The notes: generated from the sequence alone by a model not told the origin. Positions 37,701 through 47,800 are shown, counted from the first letter of the stretch. The stretch is DNA of 64,000 nt from Ruminiclostridium cellulolyticum H10 (GCF_000022065.1 NC_011898.1:3227501-3291500); one strand, 5' to 3'. A program made the numbers and translations.

Positions 37701-37906
37701 GCATCAGTGCTTTTAAGCCGTCCTATCTCATCAGTAATTGCCCATTCTATAGCGTCAAAAAATGATGTTTTGCCATATCCATTAGGTGCATAGATGACTA
37801 CTAAATCAGCAATTTTTCCACTATCGTTATGTCTAAAATCAAATGGTTGTAACTTTTCATAAGCTCTAAATGCTTCGATGCTAACCTCTTTAATCTTTTT
37901 GCCCAT
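34796..37906 (-). CDS. Rad50/SMC-like ABC ATPase of a putative ABC-three-component defence system
   Basis: 1036 residues: N-terminal ABC half with Walker A APNGYGKTS (40-48), long coiled-coil arms (about 180-500 and 560-860), a zinc-hook-like CECPLCHAKYDD near the middle, and a C-terminal half with signature YLSSAQVNILSLCIFLAKVL, Walker B TIFMDDPIQHLDG and switch ISTHN. The degenerate SSAQ signature fits the ABC ATPases of ABC-3C conflict systems rather than SbcC. AGGAGGTGA lies 6 bases before the ATG, and the gene overlaps the middle-component gene by 17 bases. It is the last gene of a four-gene operon and probably senses or remodels foreign nucleic acid (inference from family). Confidence 0.82.
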   Translation of the reverse strand: MGKKIKEVSIEAFRAYEKLQPFDFRHNDSGKIADLVVIYAPNGYGKTSFFDAIEWAITDEIGRLKSTDAIKQEVKNEKGDILKNKNSEVAQGTVRFISETDDVFEIKTKKRTGNMKSDYRPGELEVISKDLQGILNEKNTFCTTNMLAHDKITSFLQNYTAEDKTKALQVFWDTNGYSGILEKISNLYDEIVKKKMALSAEVLKEKQELKQYKFETNKEHDVRHLINDFNLNCIDYMINAENLIENIDTVLEKTTEILKKVQENRNQYESNLNTVELLTNEFPNYLSKKEELEIKKSEKRECEIKLQILNQIDKLIVQNERLKSEQLEICGVVNNWGMFQNIKLELLEKNDLKKEIANSKSELQKSIIQIRENINISKANVEQSEQLKKKELEEKNLFETELRKYNDNKVNLNKYSRLNNKASYILTKRVEKRKISSDAISSIEVFIEDKCNIDQIKHYLTDEILCTNEKLVALKGEKVNQEKNIFQLEERYKNAMLLHDKINQLVLQGKELVEDTKSCECPLCHAKYDDFSILIARISAEYTSSLELDGIKKELDEGRKLNVDTIESISKESQKLKTSIQDILEKIKKEYNKQTERIHNLQLRISDWNNLITNLQNDNEIIERKYDAQNISIHDIEAINFKKAQLDMKVLDLSTNIEVEESKITTSLDLVKNIETELKNKDLKIVELEEKISELKNNNVYQSILIYLSSKNYREDNDDLQSVFKKIEEEKNNVSKKIAETEMEITDSQNKIQGTIEEVNLQYNTLLIQLQELGAGLDGYMLRCKKAFENSNVEEKDIGEQLEKLRVAFLLERNKVDESISNLNSIITDTKSLKEQKVWLNKTKEYERKNSKLDLIKSKLENLEKSKTVVENYIVEQTNEYFNSNTINQIYHKIDPHPTMNHIKFLTENSGKGLQTHIYTYDKSEEDKMSPVLYLSSAQVNILSLCIFLAKVLTEKGTTLNTIFMDDPIQHLDGINLLAFIDLLRTITTVMGRQIVISTHNEHFYSLIKVKMDDRYYLSKFIEINSVGEIRKTIKG

Positions 37907-38435
37907 TCAAGTCACCTCCTAAATAAATAGCTATTTGGGTATTTATGTCCTTATCAGTATTTTCAATCGCTCTATATAAATTAAAATCTATGCTTTTAAC
38001 TTTTTCCAATAAAGGGATTTCTTCAACTGGACTTTTTGCATCTATATATAAATATAATAAACGATCCTTTATATAATCTTTATCTCCAAGCTCTTTTTCA
38101 TTCAAAGAATCCCAAACCATTTTTCTAGTTGAATACTTATCTTGCTCAATTTTTTGCTTTAGTTCTTCTGAAATTCTCTTTTTGCATTCGAACACCAAAT
38201 ATATGTTCCATTTTTCAATAGTTTTTTTTAAATTAATTTGAAATTCTGTTGCTATAGCTGCCGTAATTGTTTCATAATATTTTTCTAAGTCATTTTCACC
38301 TTCAACAATAACTTGAAAAATATAAATATTATAACCTGGCTCTTTATCAATCCAACAGGTAACCTTATTTATCCACTCAGTATTATCTTCACAGTTCAGA
38401 GCTAATACTCCTTGTTTGTACTCCTCAAAACTCAT
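37890..38435 (-). CDS. Putative ABC-3C middle component
   Basis: 181 residues with no motif I recognise; mixed alpha/beta with conserved-looking aromatic and acidic positions (YNIYIFQVIVEGENDLEKYY, DRLLYLYIDAKSPVEEIPLL). In ABC-three-component loci a small protein of this size lies between the effector protein and the ABC ATPase and links the two. It overlaps both neighbours (11 and 17 bases), as expected for subunits made together. Assignment is by context. Confidence 0.55.
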   Translation of the reverse strand: MSFEEYKQGVLALNCEDNTEWINKVTCWIDKEPGYNIYIFQVIVEGENDLEKYYETITAAIATEFQINLKKTIEKWNIYLVFECKKRISEELKQKIEQDKYSTRKMVWDSLNEKELGDKDYIKDRLLYLYIDAKSPVEEIPLLEKVKSIDFNLYRAIENTDKDINTQIAIYLGGDLNGQKD

Positions 38436-39741
38436 GCAACATCTCTCCTATTCGTTTACCCAATCGTCTTTCTAGTTCTATACTATCCATGCCTTCATCA
38501 ACATTTGCTTCTATTACAATCTCTAATTCATCAATTAATTTTCTAATATGCATCAGCGATATTCTTTTGACATTACTTTTGACATCATCAATACGAATTT
38601 CCCGTTCTACACAAATCACATTGCTAATATCAGTTACAATCTTATCAATTTGAGATGATGGTAATATCTTGGTTGCAGGTTGTTTATTGGTTTTAATAAT
38701 CAAAAAATCACCTTCATGTATATCTCTATATGCATTTTGTAGATAGTCCTTTAAGAAATCTGAAAGTTTTGTTTTATTAGTAACATAAATTAATTTTACT
38801 TTCCTAACCCCATTCTCATCATTAACAATGTAATAGTTTTCGCTTTTTAAGTTTTCTTGATCTTCCATGCATCTAAAAATTAAATATAGAAGCCAACCTT
38901 CCCAAATTTCCTTACATTGAAGGTTTGCATTTGAATATGGCCATACAAGTTTCTTCCCACAACGTTTCAAAATATCATTAGGCGTAACATTATCTCTTAT
39001 AATAGGTATTTGCACTGAACAAATTCTATTCATAGGTTCTTCGAATATTTCAATAACACCCTCTTTAAAAAGATTAAAACTACAGCCTTCTATATCACAT
39101 AGTAGTTCCCAGCTTTTTTCTGCTAGTTTTTGTTGAATGCAATCCCGTGAAACCCCACTTATAGCATCAAATGCACCCTCAGGTGAACTCAAGTCTGTAA
39201 TAATCCCGCATAAAAATATTTCATTTTCTACTATTTTGAAAATTCCACTGCCAGAAAAACTGGACATTATTTCCTTTGCATTCTGCGAAAATGTACTCAT
39301 TGACCGTTCACTATTAATTTCTATAATACCCTCCCCTGGCAAACTTATTATTTTCGCATCAAGTGGGTATCTTTTTATTCTACTTTGCGGATTTTCCATC
39401 GCTCTTGGAAATCCTGTAATAGACACTATGTCTCCTACAGATACTGCAATAGTCCGGTACAATGGAATATCACTTAAATAATCTAATTTTATAACAACTA
39501 AATCATTTTGACTAATAACCAGTATATCTTGTAGCGTTGCTGTTAGCAGTTGTAGGCTTCCATTAACTTGTCTATATATCGTAAGTGATCCTAAATCTAC
39601 TGTTTCTTCTTGATTCACGCAATGCCAGGCAGTAACCAAATATGAGTAATTCTTATTTTCTGTTTGTAATAATACACCAGAACCACAATTACCTTTATAT
39701 ACCGTTTTGACTACTACTTGATCATAAAATTTATCTATCAT
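38425..39741 (-). CDS. Trypsin-like serine protease effector with C-terminal linker domain
   Basis: 438 residues. The N-terminal half is a chymotrypsin-fold protease: GSGVLLQ, catalytic H40 in YLVTAWHCV, D80 in SQNDLVVIKLD, S163 in SSFSGSGIF. No signal peptide, so it acts in the cytoplasm. Residues about 230-438 are a separate domain (WEGWLLYLIFRCMEDQENL, IRKLIDELEIVIEANVDEG) plausibly the ABC-3C-specific C-terminal domain. Overlaps the metallo-hydrolase gene by 4 bases (ATGA). Likely an effector or processing enzyme unleashed on infection; target unknown. Confidence 0.72.
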   Translation of the reverse strand: MIDKFYDQVVVKTVYKGNCGSGVLLQTENKNYSYLVTAWHCVNQEETVDLGSLTIYRQVNGSLQLLTATLQDILVISQNDLVVIKLDYLSDIPLYRTIAVSVGDIVSITGFPRAMENPQSRIKRYPLDAKIISLPGEGIIEINSERSMSTFSQNAKEIMSSFSGSGIFKIVENEIFLCGIITDLSSPEGAFDAISGVSRDCIQQKLAEKSWELLCDIEGCSFNLFKEGVIEIFEEPMNRICSVQIPIIRDNVTPNDILKRCGKKLVWPYSNANLQCKEIWEGWLLYLIFRCMEDQENLKSENYYIVNDENGVRKVKLIYVTNKTKLSDFLKDYLQNAYRDIHEGDFLIIKTNKQPATKILPSSQIDKIVTDISNVICVEREIRIDDVKSNVKRISLMHIRKLIDELEIVIEANVDEGMDSIELERRLGKRIGEMLHEF

Positions 39742-40793
39742 CTATGTAAATCCTCCAGATTGAGTCCTTTCTCATCTATCGTTATAAATTTCATACCATA
39801 TTTATCTAGTTCTTTTTTTGTAAATATTTGGTTAAAGTCTATTTCGTAATTGCAATAAAAATTAATTGGTTGCTCTGAATTACATATAATTCTACTTAAA
39901 CATTCTTTGCTTGGTCTTCCTGAAGCAGTAAGATTAGTACTTATTATATAATTCTTGCATTTCAACATTTTCACTAATCCATTACTTGTATTATGTTTAC
40001 TAGCATGATGTGATGTTTTGCAAATATCAACTTCCAATGGTTTTGTTTCAGAATATCCCAATTCTGATAATGACTTCTCAATTTCAATTGCTGATGCATC
40101 ACCTAAAAACAAAGCTTTTTTTTGCTGATATTCAAAAATAAAAGCTAAGCTACTCTTATTAGCCAATGATATATTTTCATGGAATTCCAAATTGTTCAAT
40201 TCTTCAATCGGAATATCATAGTCCGAAGCTGCTGAGATTTTGGTCTCTCGCTCTTCCTCTATCATCCAATGTTCATTAAACTCTCGTAATATTTCTAAAC
40301 TCGGCGAAAGTATTGTTATGTGAGCCTCTTCAATATCAAACTCATCAAATCTTTTTATGACTTTTTCGTATTGAAATCCTGCTTGTTTCAAAACTTTTTC
40401 AAGACTCGTTCCTTGTTTCCAACTTATTTTAGTTGTCTCATCTTGAATAAAAATATCATTTTTTTCTTTATCTCTAATTACTCCTAACTCTTTATTTAAA
40501 AAATCGCCATAATTAAACCACATCTTATTTATCGTAGAAAAATCAAAATCTTTTTCAGAAAAGATTTTTAAAACACCATCTATATGATCCGAATCAATAT
40601 GTGTCAAAACTAACAGGCTAAGATTTGTATTATTTTTTTTGAGACTATCTGTAAATGCCTTCAAACTCCTATAGCATTCTTTACCAATTCCACCATCAAT
40701 TAATATGTAGTTATTTTGTTCTAATCCATAAGTTAGAATTATACAATCTCCGTAAAGCGCCTTCAATGCTCTAATATTTATTGGCATGAACAT
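39738..40793 (-). CDS. Metallo-beta-lactamase-fold hydrolase (ComEC-like), first gene of the operon
   Basis: 351 residues. The zinc-binding motif LTHIDSDHIDG (HxDxDH, about 83-93), GDAS at about 230 and KTSHHAS at about 258 give the MBL fold of the ComEC/Rec2 type, seen in nucleases and nucleotide hydrolases. Start at ATG 40793 after GAGGAATA; MPIN two codons later is an alternative. As I recall, MBL plus trypsin pairs also occur in type I AVAST loci with a STAND ATPase; here the ATPase is Rad50-like. Substrate unknown. Confidence 0.78.
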   Translation of the reverse strand: MFMPINIRALKALYGDCIILTYGLEQNNYILIDGGIGKECYRSLKAFTDSLKKNNTNLSLLVLTHIDSDHIDGVLKIFSEKDFDFSTINKMWFNYGDFLNKELGVIRDKEKNDIFIQDETTKISWKQGTSLEKVLKQAGFQYEKVIKRFDEFDIEEAHITILSPSLEILREFNEHWMIEEERETKISAASDYDIPIEELNNLEFHENISLANKSSLAFIFEYQQKKALFLGDASAIEIEKSLSELGYSETKPLEVDICKTSHHASKHNTSNGLVKMLKCKNYIISTNLTASGRPSKECLSRIICNSEQPINFYCNYEIDFNQIFTKKELDKYGMKFITIDEKGLNLEDLHR

Positions 40794-40994
40794 TATTCCT
40801 CATTTCTTCTTTAAAGCAAATTCATTCTGAAATATCAATACTATATGAGTCAATAACTTTCTATTTTGTCTTTGTATTTTTTCACCTCAATGATGTCTTT
40901 TCAATCGGAACAAGTGTATCAGCTATTTTCCATCCTTATCTCCCTGATACTTTCCATGAAGTTAATACTGAAAAAGTACAATTAACGTTATATT

Positions 40995-41477
40995 CTATCT
41001 TGCAATAAATTCTTCGACATTTAATACCTGTTCTCCTTTAATTTGCCACATATTTGCCTGAATTGATTTCTTTTTAATTTTATTATAAAGCCATCCATCA
41101 TCTTCAAGAGATAAGTTAAATATTCATTCCCAACTTTCAGTCATTGTCTTATAAAATTTAGGGTCTTTTGTTGGATGAAGCAAAAGCTCTCGGCGGATCG
41201 ATTGTTCAGAACTTAAAGATAGGCACTCATTTTCTACCTTCCTATCGTCATCTTCGTTTAAAGGTGCATACCAGTAGTTTAAAGGATAATGATACAGATC
41301 AAAGTCTGAAAGCAGCATATCTTTTTCATTTACCTCTATGGTAAGTCTTACTATATTTTCCCCGTACAATGCATGTCCACTTCTTCTCATATCTGGCTTG
41401 CTTCTCTTTCCCTCCCACTAAAACCATGCCCAGACAGGATATTTAATGTACTCTTTATCCAGTCTATCAACGAATCG
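40995..41477 (-). pseudogene. DUF3841-like protein with two in-frame stops
   Basis: One frame reads LDKEYIKYPVWAWF, TAG (41418-41420), WEGKRSKPDMRRSGHALYGE, LSDFDLYHYPLNYWYAPLNE, TMTESWE, TGA (41124-41126), IFNLSLEDDGWLYNKIKKKS and IQANMWQIKGEQVLNVEEFI to a TAG at 40995. WAW...RPDxRxxG, LLSDFDLxHYxLN and IQAxxWxI are what I know of DUF3841. The N-terminal region is also missing. Both stops are one transition away from glutamine or arginine codons. Function of the family is unknown. Confidence 0.6.
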
Positions 41478-41957
41478 TCAAGGTATCTGTAGCTCGAGAA
41501 AGAAGGCTTTTCAATTTCATTATCTTTAATCTCCTATGCTAATACTGCCAAGTCCTCTTTATAATTTTCTATACCACTCCATTTTACATTTGAGCTGTCG
41601 CAAAACTCAGCAACGGCACTTTCATAGTCTTTCCCACAATAAAATAAATCATAATATTTCAAATCAGATATGTACTTTCTTAATGTTCGATCTATACTGC
41701 TTTTATATTCTTTAAAATACCGGAGTATAAAATCTTTGCTTTTCGGATATGAGTTACAAATTTCCTGATCTATTTTCAAGAGAGTTTGCTCAACTTTGAT
41801 ATTTCATAGTCATAAGTTCAGGATTAAGGTAGTTGTTAAAATAATCCATGACATACTTTATTACCGTCGTCATGTTTTCAGCATGATTCTGAAAATCGAA
41901 TTCAGCCAACTTGTCCTTTTTCTTCATTTGTGAAATATACTGCTCAACAGTAAGCAT
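41387..41957 (-). pseudogene. Small hypothetical protein, frameshifted, paired with DUF3841
   Basis: GGGGAGGTGGGAAT precedes the ATG at 41957. The first frame reads MLTVEQYISQMKKKDKLAEF to YLNPE and stops near 41790; a shifted frame continues KVEQTLLKIDQEICNSYPKS to YKEDLAVLA, TAG (41534-41536), then EIKDNEIEKPSFSSYRYLDD. A one-base change and a CAG-to-TAG change would reunite about 185 codons. No family recognised; its overlap with the DUF3841 frame suggests they were a pair. Probably dead. Confidence 0.5.
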
Positions 41958-41998
41958 ATTCCCACCTCCCCAGACTATAAAGCAATACTTATTACATT

Positions 41999-42044
41999 GA
42001 TTGTCTTCTTCATTTAATGTTAGCATTAAATGAAAAAGACAATC
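41999..42044. repeat. Long hairpin, 21-bp stem with 4-base loop
   Basis: 41999-42019 is complementary to 42024-42044 with a single G-T pair; the loop is TTAG. It lies between the pPIWI-RE stop and the small pseudogene. No T-tract follows on either strand, so it may be a processing or stability element, or a weak terminator of the pPIWI-RE operon. Confidence 0.75.
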
Positions 42045-42111
42045 ATACTCTCTCCAACTGCTAGTAACCTTTTATTGTACGATAAAAGCTTAACACTTTA
42101 TCCCATTGTAT

Positions 42112-44835
42112 TTATCTAATATTGTTAGCCTTTGCTACCTCTTTTGCTTTTTCTTTGATTAAATGCTGCTTTAAAAAATAGTCATCATAATAAGCAACCA
42201 AATATTCTTCAGCCTTCTTAGCCATATGTACAGGTATGGGTAAATTTAAAGCGGTAGAAAACTGAATCGGTGAAGATGCAGAACGTAATTTATCCGTCAA
42301 ATCAACATAAGGAGGTACATCATCCTCATTGCAGTTGTATACTGCAATTTCAATAGCTGCCTGCCTGTTATTTGTTTCATTTGGCTTGTCTTCTTTTATA
42401 ACCAAGTTGTTCTTATGTGCATCACTTTTGCTTTGAACGCTGTAATACACCCTGTTATTCAACCTGAAAACACCTTTCTTTAAAGTATGTAAAGACAAAG
42501 AATAGTCATCCTCTAAATTAACCCAGGCTGGAACCTCATCAGCTTCAGTTAAAATTCTGATATTTACAACATCATCAAATATAGAGTCACTATTTTTCTC
42601 AATGCCTATATTAAGCTTTCCAGAACCTATCCTCGTATTCGATAAGTCCTTTAAATGTGTCCTAACATTTTGAGCGTTTGAAAAAAGAATTAATTGTCTT
42701 TCTGGATTACTTTCTTTAACACTCCTGATGGCATTTACAATAAACTGTTGTTTCAACTTCTCGCAATAATCACCATTTAGCTCATCGAATATTGAAGCCA
42801 TATTTGCAATCTTGACCAGGCCATCCTTATAAGGAAGCCACTTGACTTCAAAATTATCTCCCATCCTTCGATGGTCTTTATATACGCTTTCTGAAAAAAC
42901 TGCAATTTTAATAATATTATCTTCAATAATTGTTAATATTGGGATTAATATTTTATATGGTATTTCTTCGCAGCTACTACTGAAGTCAAATGAATGTTTG
43001 AGCTTTGACATATACCAAAGGCCTATCAAAATAGGTTCTTGATCCATTTGAGGCACTGACTTTCCCAATATCCCCAATTGTCTGAAAAGATCCTTAATAC
43101 CATTGATGTATTTGTGCATATTTGCCTTGTATTCTTTCAACTCGTTCTCAGATTTCTCTTGGCGATTTATGTACTCTCCCTCTTCCAATGATATAAACTG
43201 CGTTAAGGTATTCTTAACAGCAAAGACATTCCTTATAGTACTTTTGGGATCTATCCATTCATCATGATCAAAGTATTCTTCATCTTCAAGTTCAAATAAG
43301 GATGCCCGTATATCGGAACCCTCTGTAACATATGTGTCTAAATAGTTTAGAAAAGAAGTATAGCAATCAATAGACTCAGAGATAATAAACTCACCGTTGC
43401 TGTTTTGCATCTTCACTGGGTTTAGAATTATTTTTTTAGTAACTTCTTTCTTGTCTTCTTTATGAGTTACAAACAAGGTACTACTGGATTTATCAAAATG
43501 TGCTGCCTTTGCCTTAAATATTCCGTATTTATCATGTTTGAAGATCTTTAAATCAAACAATTCAACTAATGCATCCTTTAAATATTCAAGCCACGCATCG
43601 TTCCTGTAGAAAGCTGTAATCACTAATTCAGCCGGTATTTGTTCAAATCTGAATTCAGCCTTTTGGGTCTTTGCCTTAGTGTCAATTTCCTTTGCTATAT
43701 TATCGAGAGTTATAAATTCTGGCACCTCAATATTTGTATTATTTAGGTGGTTTCTGATAGCTTTTAAAATTCCTTCACTGATATACTCTCTATCTTTTTC
43801 TGTTGTCCCTGTCCTGATTTTATGACCTTTGCCCTTGATGTGTGAACCGTAAATAATTCCTGCCCCCAAATCATCATTAGACATAAATTTATTAGGTTCA
43901 GCCACAATAGTATCCTGCCAATCAAATATCTTTTCAATCAAATTGTCGTTTATACCATCAGCTATGTTGTATTTCCATTTCCATTTTGCCTGATCCATTT
44001 TTAGACCCAATTCATATATTTCAAATCCTTTACCAATATTTTTGTATATAAGGGCTTTTAATCTTTTATTACTTGCATAAGGCTTCTTGTACGCAAATCT
44101 GGCAGTTCTCAATTTAATAATCAAATACGGAATACTCTCACCTGGTATAGATACCACCCTTAAATCAACTGCATGTGTCCAATAAAATTCTTTTCCATCT
44201 CTATCAACATATTTTCTAAATGGAACTGCTGCTAGTTCAGCAGACTTGTCCTCATTTTGCACCTTATAAAAGCGATAGCTTACTGCTCCTTTTTTTGATG
44301 AAGGTACCTGGATATCCATTTCACCACTGATTTTATATGCAAGGTAGGCCGGAAGTAGTTTATACATAAGTTCGTTTTCATGTTTTTGTAGGTTATGTGG
44401 ATTACCGGACATCTCTATATTCTCCTGGGATATTGTTATGCCCTCTATATCGTCCTTGATATATTCATAAAAATCAGCATCCGTATTTTCTCGACACCAT
44501 TTTTTAAATTTTAGTTTGAATAGTTCAATATCTATCCGTTCATATAAATATAACCATTCCCCTGAGCACGTATAAAAGTCGTCTCTTGCATATAAAACAG
44601 GATCCGACAACAAGGCCACTGTAAGCGTAAACCACTTGGGCTTGAAGGCTCTATAGTCCTTATAGTATTTTCTACTTTTATCAAGATATTGTTTTTCCAT
44701 TAAACTTTTAATTTTACTATTCAGTGTTTCTGGTGATTTGATAACAAAAATTCCTTCAATGCGAATAACATCATTTTCTGGCTTTATCGGAGACATATAG
44801 AATTTATTTACTTTAACACTATCCGTTCTAGACAT
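42112..44835 (-). CDS. pPIWI-RE family protein
   Basis: 907 residues. The C-terminal PIWI-like module carries the family's arginine and glutamate in NIRILTEADEVPAW (R760, E764/E767), then YYSVQSKSDAHK, an EIAVYNCNEDDVP block and the closing LPIPVHMAKKAEEYLVAYY, which I recognise from pPIWI-RE proteins. The N-terminal 500 residues include DLRVVSIPGESIPYLIIKLR and MSNDDLGAGIIYG, matching the long N-terminal region of the family. pPIWI-RE proteins are Argonaute relatives predicted to bind nucleic-acid guides in anti-invader systems with a DinG helicase and a restriction endonuclease, both upstream here. It overlaps the helicase gene by 8 bases. Confidence 0.82.
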   Translation of the reverse strand: MSRTDSVKVNKFYMSPIKPENDVIRIEGIFVIKSPETLNSKIKSLMEKQYLDKSRKYYKDYRAFKPKWFTLTVALLSDPVLYARDDFYTCSGEWLYLYERIDIELFKLKFKKWCRENTDADFYEYIKDDIEGITISQENIEMSGNPHNLQKHENELMYKLLPAYLAYKISGEMDIQVPSSKKGAVSYRFYKVQNEDKSAELAAVPFRKYVDRDGKEFYWTHAVDLRVVSIPGESIPYLIIKLRTARFAYKKPYASNKRLKALIYKNIGKGFEIYELGLKMDQAKWKWKYNIADGINDNLIEKIFDWQDTIVAEPNKFMSNDDLGAGIIYGSHIKGKGHKIRTGTTEKDREYISEGILKAIRNHLNNTNIEVPEFITLDNIAKEIDTKAKTQKAEFRFEQIPAELVITAFYRNDAWLEYLKDALVELFDLKIFKHDKYGIFKAKAAHFDKSSSTLFVTHKEDKKEVTKKIILNPVKMQNSNGEFIISESIDCYTSFLNYLDTYVTEGSDIRASLFELEDEEYFDHDEWIDPKSTIRNVFAVKNTLTQFISLEEGEYINRQEKSENELKEYKANMHKYINGIKDLFRQLGILGKSVPQMDQEPILIGLWYMSKLKHSFDFSSSCEEIPYKILIPILTIIEDNIIKIAVFSESVYKDHRRMGDNFEVKWLPYKDGLVKIANMASIFDELNGDYCEKLKQQFIVNAIRSVKESNPERQLILFSNAQNVRTHLKDLSNTRIGSGKLNIGIEKNSDSIFDDVVNIRILTEADEVPAWVNLEDDYSLSLHTLKKGVFRLNNRVYYSVQSKSDAHKNNLVIKEDKPNETNNRQAAIEIAVYNCNEDDVPPYVDLTDKLRSASSPIQFSTALNLPIPVHMAKKAEEYLVAYYDDYFLKQHLIKEKAKEVAKANNIR

Positions 44836-47800
44836 TGATTACATCCCCCTCAACAAGCTTTAGTTCACTCAATCCATCAAGTAGAATACTGTACAGTTCT
44901 TTATTGATCTCTTTGTCTGCAATAGAGCTCTCGCTCTGAATCATCTTTTTTAAGAGTTCCCGCCATCCAATCAACATACTTGTCTCCGGACTATCTGATT
45001 TCTTGCCACAACTAAATGTATTTGGAGCGAAGCTTCCATCCAAAAAAATTATTTTTGCATTTACATCTCCTCTGATTAGCCGGCAGCATAACTGATACAC
45101 GTCGACCAGCGTATCTCCTAATAATCGATTCCTTTGCCAAGAATCCAAGGAAGTATATCCAAACATATTTTCATAACTTCTCTGAGTCGCATTTAATCTT
45201 TTTATAAGCTGACGAATAAATCCTTCAAAAGTATTTTTCCGACTGCCTTTAAACTGTTTTATTTCTGATACATAGACGCTATTTAACCATGAAAGCAGTG
45301 TGTTCGCGTCATCCGGCATATAATAAGGCCTTGCGATAAAGAATACTGCACCCATTGCAGCAACTGTTTTTTTTCCTTGAACTGCCAAGGATTCATCTAT
45401 CATTTCCAACGATTCTGTAATAATATTGTATCCTCTACCAATTCCAAGAGGAATAGACAGATGTTTTATATTAAGCTTTGCAACATCTTCTATGTTGCTC
45501 CTCTCCAATACATTCTTATCGTTCGCATCGGCACTACCTGGACGTACAAGACTGCGGGCACTGTATCCAAAACTGTTTAATGCCTTTGAAAACTCTTTGC
45601 AGTTTTCATAGGAGCCCAGAGTAAACAATATGCGTTTCCTTCCGGGCTCCAGCGTCTCAATAATAGAATCCAAGAAACTTGTCCCATTTGGGTTTATTTC
45701 CTTTGCTGATATATTATATGCTGCTTTTTGTAATGCATCTATCCTATTTTCTCGATAAGTTCCAGATACTTTAACTGCAATATGAGCCGGAAAACTCATC
45801 TCTAGTCTGGGTCTGTTTGCATCTTTTTTCCTTAACAAACAACTTACGGGAATATCCACATGATATTTTGGAGAGTACTCCAAATTACTTGTGCCCGAAA
45901 GCAAAATACAATTTATTCCTACACCATCCAAATCTCTGTATAGTTTATCAAAGTTTAGTAGTATCCACCGGCCAACGCCCTCGTAATAGTAATAATCGAT
46001 AGCAAAGGAATTGTTATCCTCTTTAATTCTAAAGCCGTAATTTACATCAACAGGCAATGCCGGAACTATGCCTGCAAATTCTTCCTTTAATATCCCTGGC
46101 AATTTATTGTCTTGACCTATAAAATCTGTGTCAATGTTTTTTACTGCTGTCCAACTTTGCAAAAGGCATTTCAGTTTATATTCAAGCATATATATTTGTA
46201 GAATAAATCTGACTTTTTCCTCTGCTCTGTGAACAACATCTGAAAGAGGCCTGTCTAGATTAGATTTCAACTTTTCGAGCTTATCGTATTTTTCTATATC
46301 ACTGCGTTTGTGTTTAAAAAAGTTTTTTAAAGGTAATTTTGTAAAACGCTGAATATCCGTTCTAAGTTTTGCCTCATCCACAATATTGGAAGTAATAGCT
46401 CTTGCCAGATAATTCATCTGACTCTTACTGCTATATTCCATGAGTCCCTTGATATGTTCACTCTGAAATTCCCAGTAACTTTCTCTAAATGATTCTCTTG
46501 CTTTTGTTACCTGTTGCTTTAAAGGATCTCCCGAAGGTAAATCTTTAAGGTCTTTGGTACTAACCCCAATAGCTTCGAAAAATAGTTCTTCCCACATCAT
46601 ACTCGATTTTATCACTTTGCCGAATATATCTTTTGAAAAAAGCTTACCGGGCCGGTCTGTGTTTTTAAAGAACTCAATAATACCTGTAATATAATTTTCG
46701 AGACTGATGGTATCTTTTATGAAATCTATTAATAGTGGACTATCTGGCAAAGTACCCTTCTTGAAATAATCCATTTGCCTCTCCATTATTTTTTCATAGA
46801 ACAGGTCTTCACTTCCATAAAGGTGTATTGTAGTCGAAAATAATGTATCAAGATTGGCTTGCACCCTGTCTGATTCGTCAATAAACGCCAAATCGCATGT
46901 CCGTATTAGGTATTCAAGAATAGTTATCTTTTTGTCACAGAATGGTGCAGGTAAATAAGATTGAACCGCGCTGTTAATTGTAGTAATTACTATCTGTGCA
47001 TCATTTAAATCCTTGACATTATTATATCTGGGACAAGAATATATAAAAGGGCAGTACACTTTCTTTTCACCACTCATTAGTGAAGTACACGGTTTTTCAC
47101 GATCTTGCATCACACCTTCGATAGTCATATTGCTGTTTACCAGCAAACAACTATCCGAAAGATATCTAAAAGAAGGCTTCTTATCAAATAGCTCATGCCT
47201 ACTTTTTAATGTAGTCAGATATTGGTTTGAATGGTCTTTTATCTGATTCGGGCTGAGTAGAGGAACAGCACGAATTCCAATGTCATTAAAATAATCTACC
47301 GTCTGCAATACTTCAGTTATTGTATTAATAAACAGAGTTACCCTTTTTCCCTTTTTAGCCAATAAGTAAGAGCATATTTTAATAAACGTTGACTTACCTA
47401 CAGATAATGCCCCAACCATATGCTTAATTCCATCCACAGTCAATTCATCGCTGTCTTTAATTGTTAAATTTTGTTGTGGTATAGTGAAAACCAAATCCCT
47501 AACTCTTTTTTCCCAATTATAGGATTTCCCTTTCTTTTTATCTTGCTCATCCATGTCTTTAGCAGCTCTATCCAATTCATCTTTTCGGATGACAATTTTC
47601 TCACATTTCTTTGGAGTAACATCAATATTTATGCTTCTTTCTTTACTTTTTACATATTCAATATATTGAACTTTCAAGTATATCTTTTTAATGCTCTTGT
47701 CCAAATAGTCCAAATATGAGTACTCTATGTGTTCCTTTTCAGCGATTTCTGGTAAATCCTTTTCCCGTGTTTCCTTATTACGTTTATAACCCAGTGGCTG

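Noticed and set aside
34796-37906. Housekeeping SbcC/Rad50 repair ATPase
   Set aside because: No SbcD partner, degenerate SSAQ signature, and tight overlap with protease/MBL/middle-protein genes favour a conflict system; kept as an alternative at low weight.
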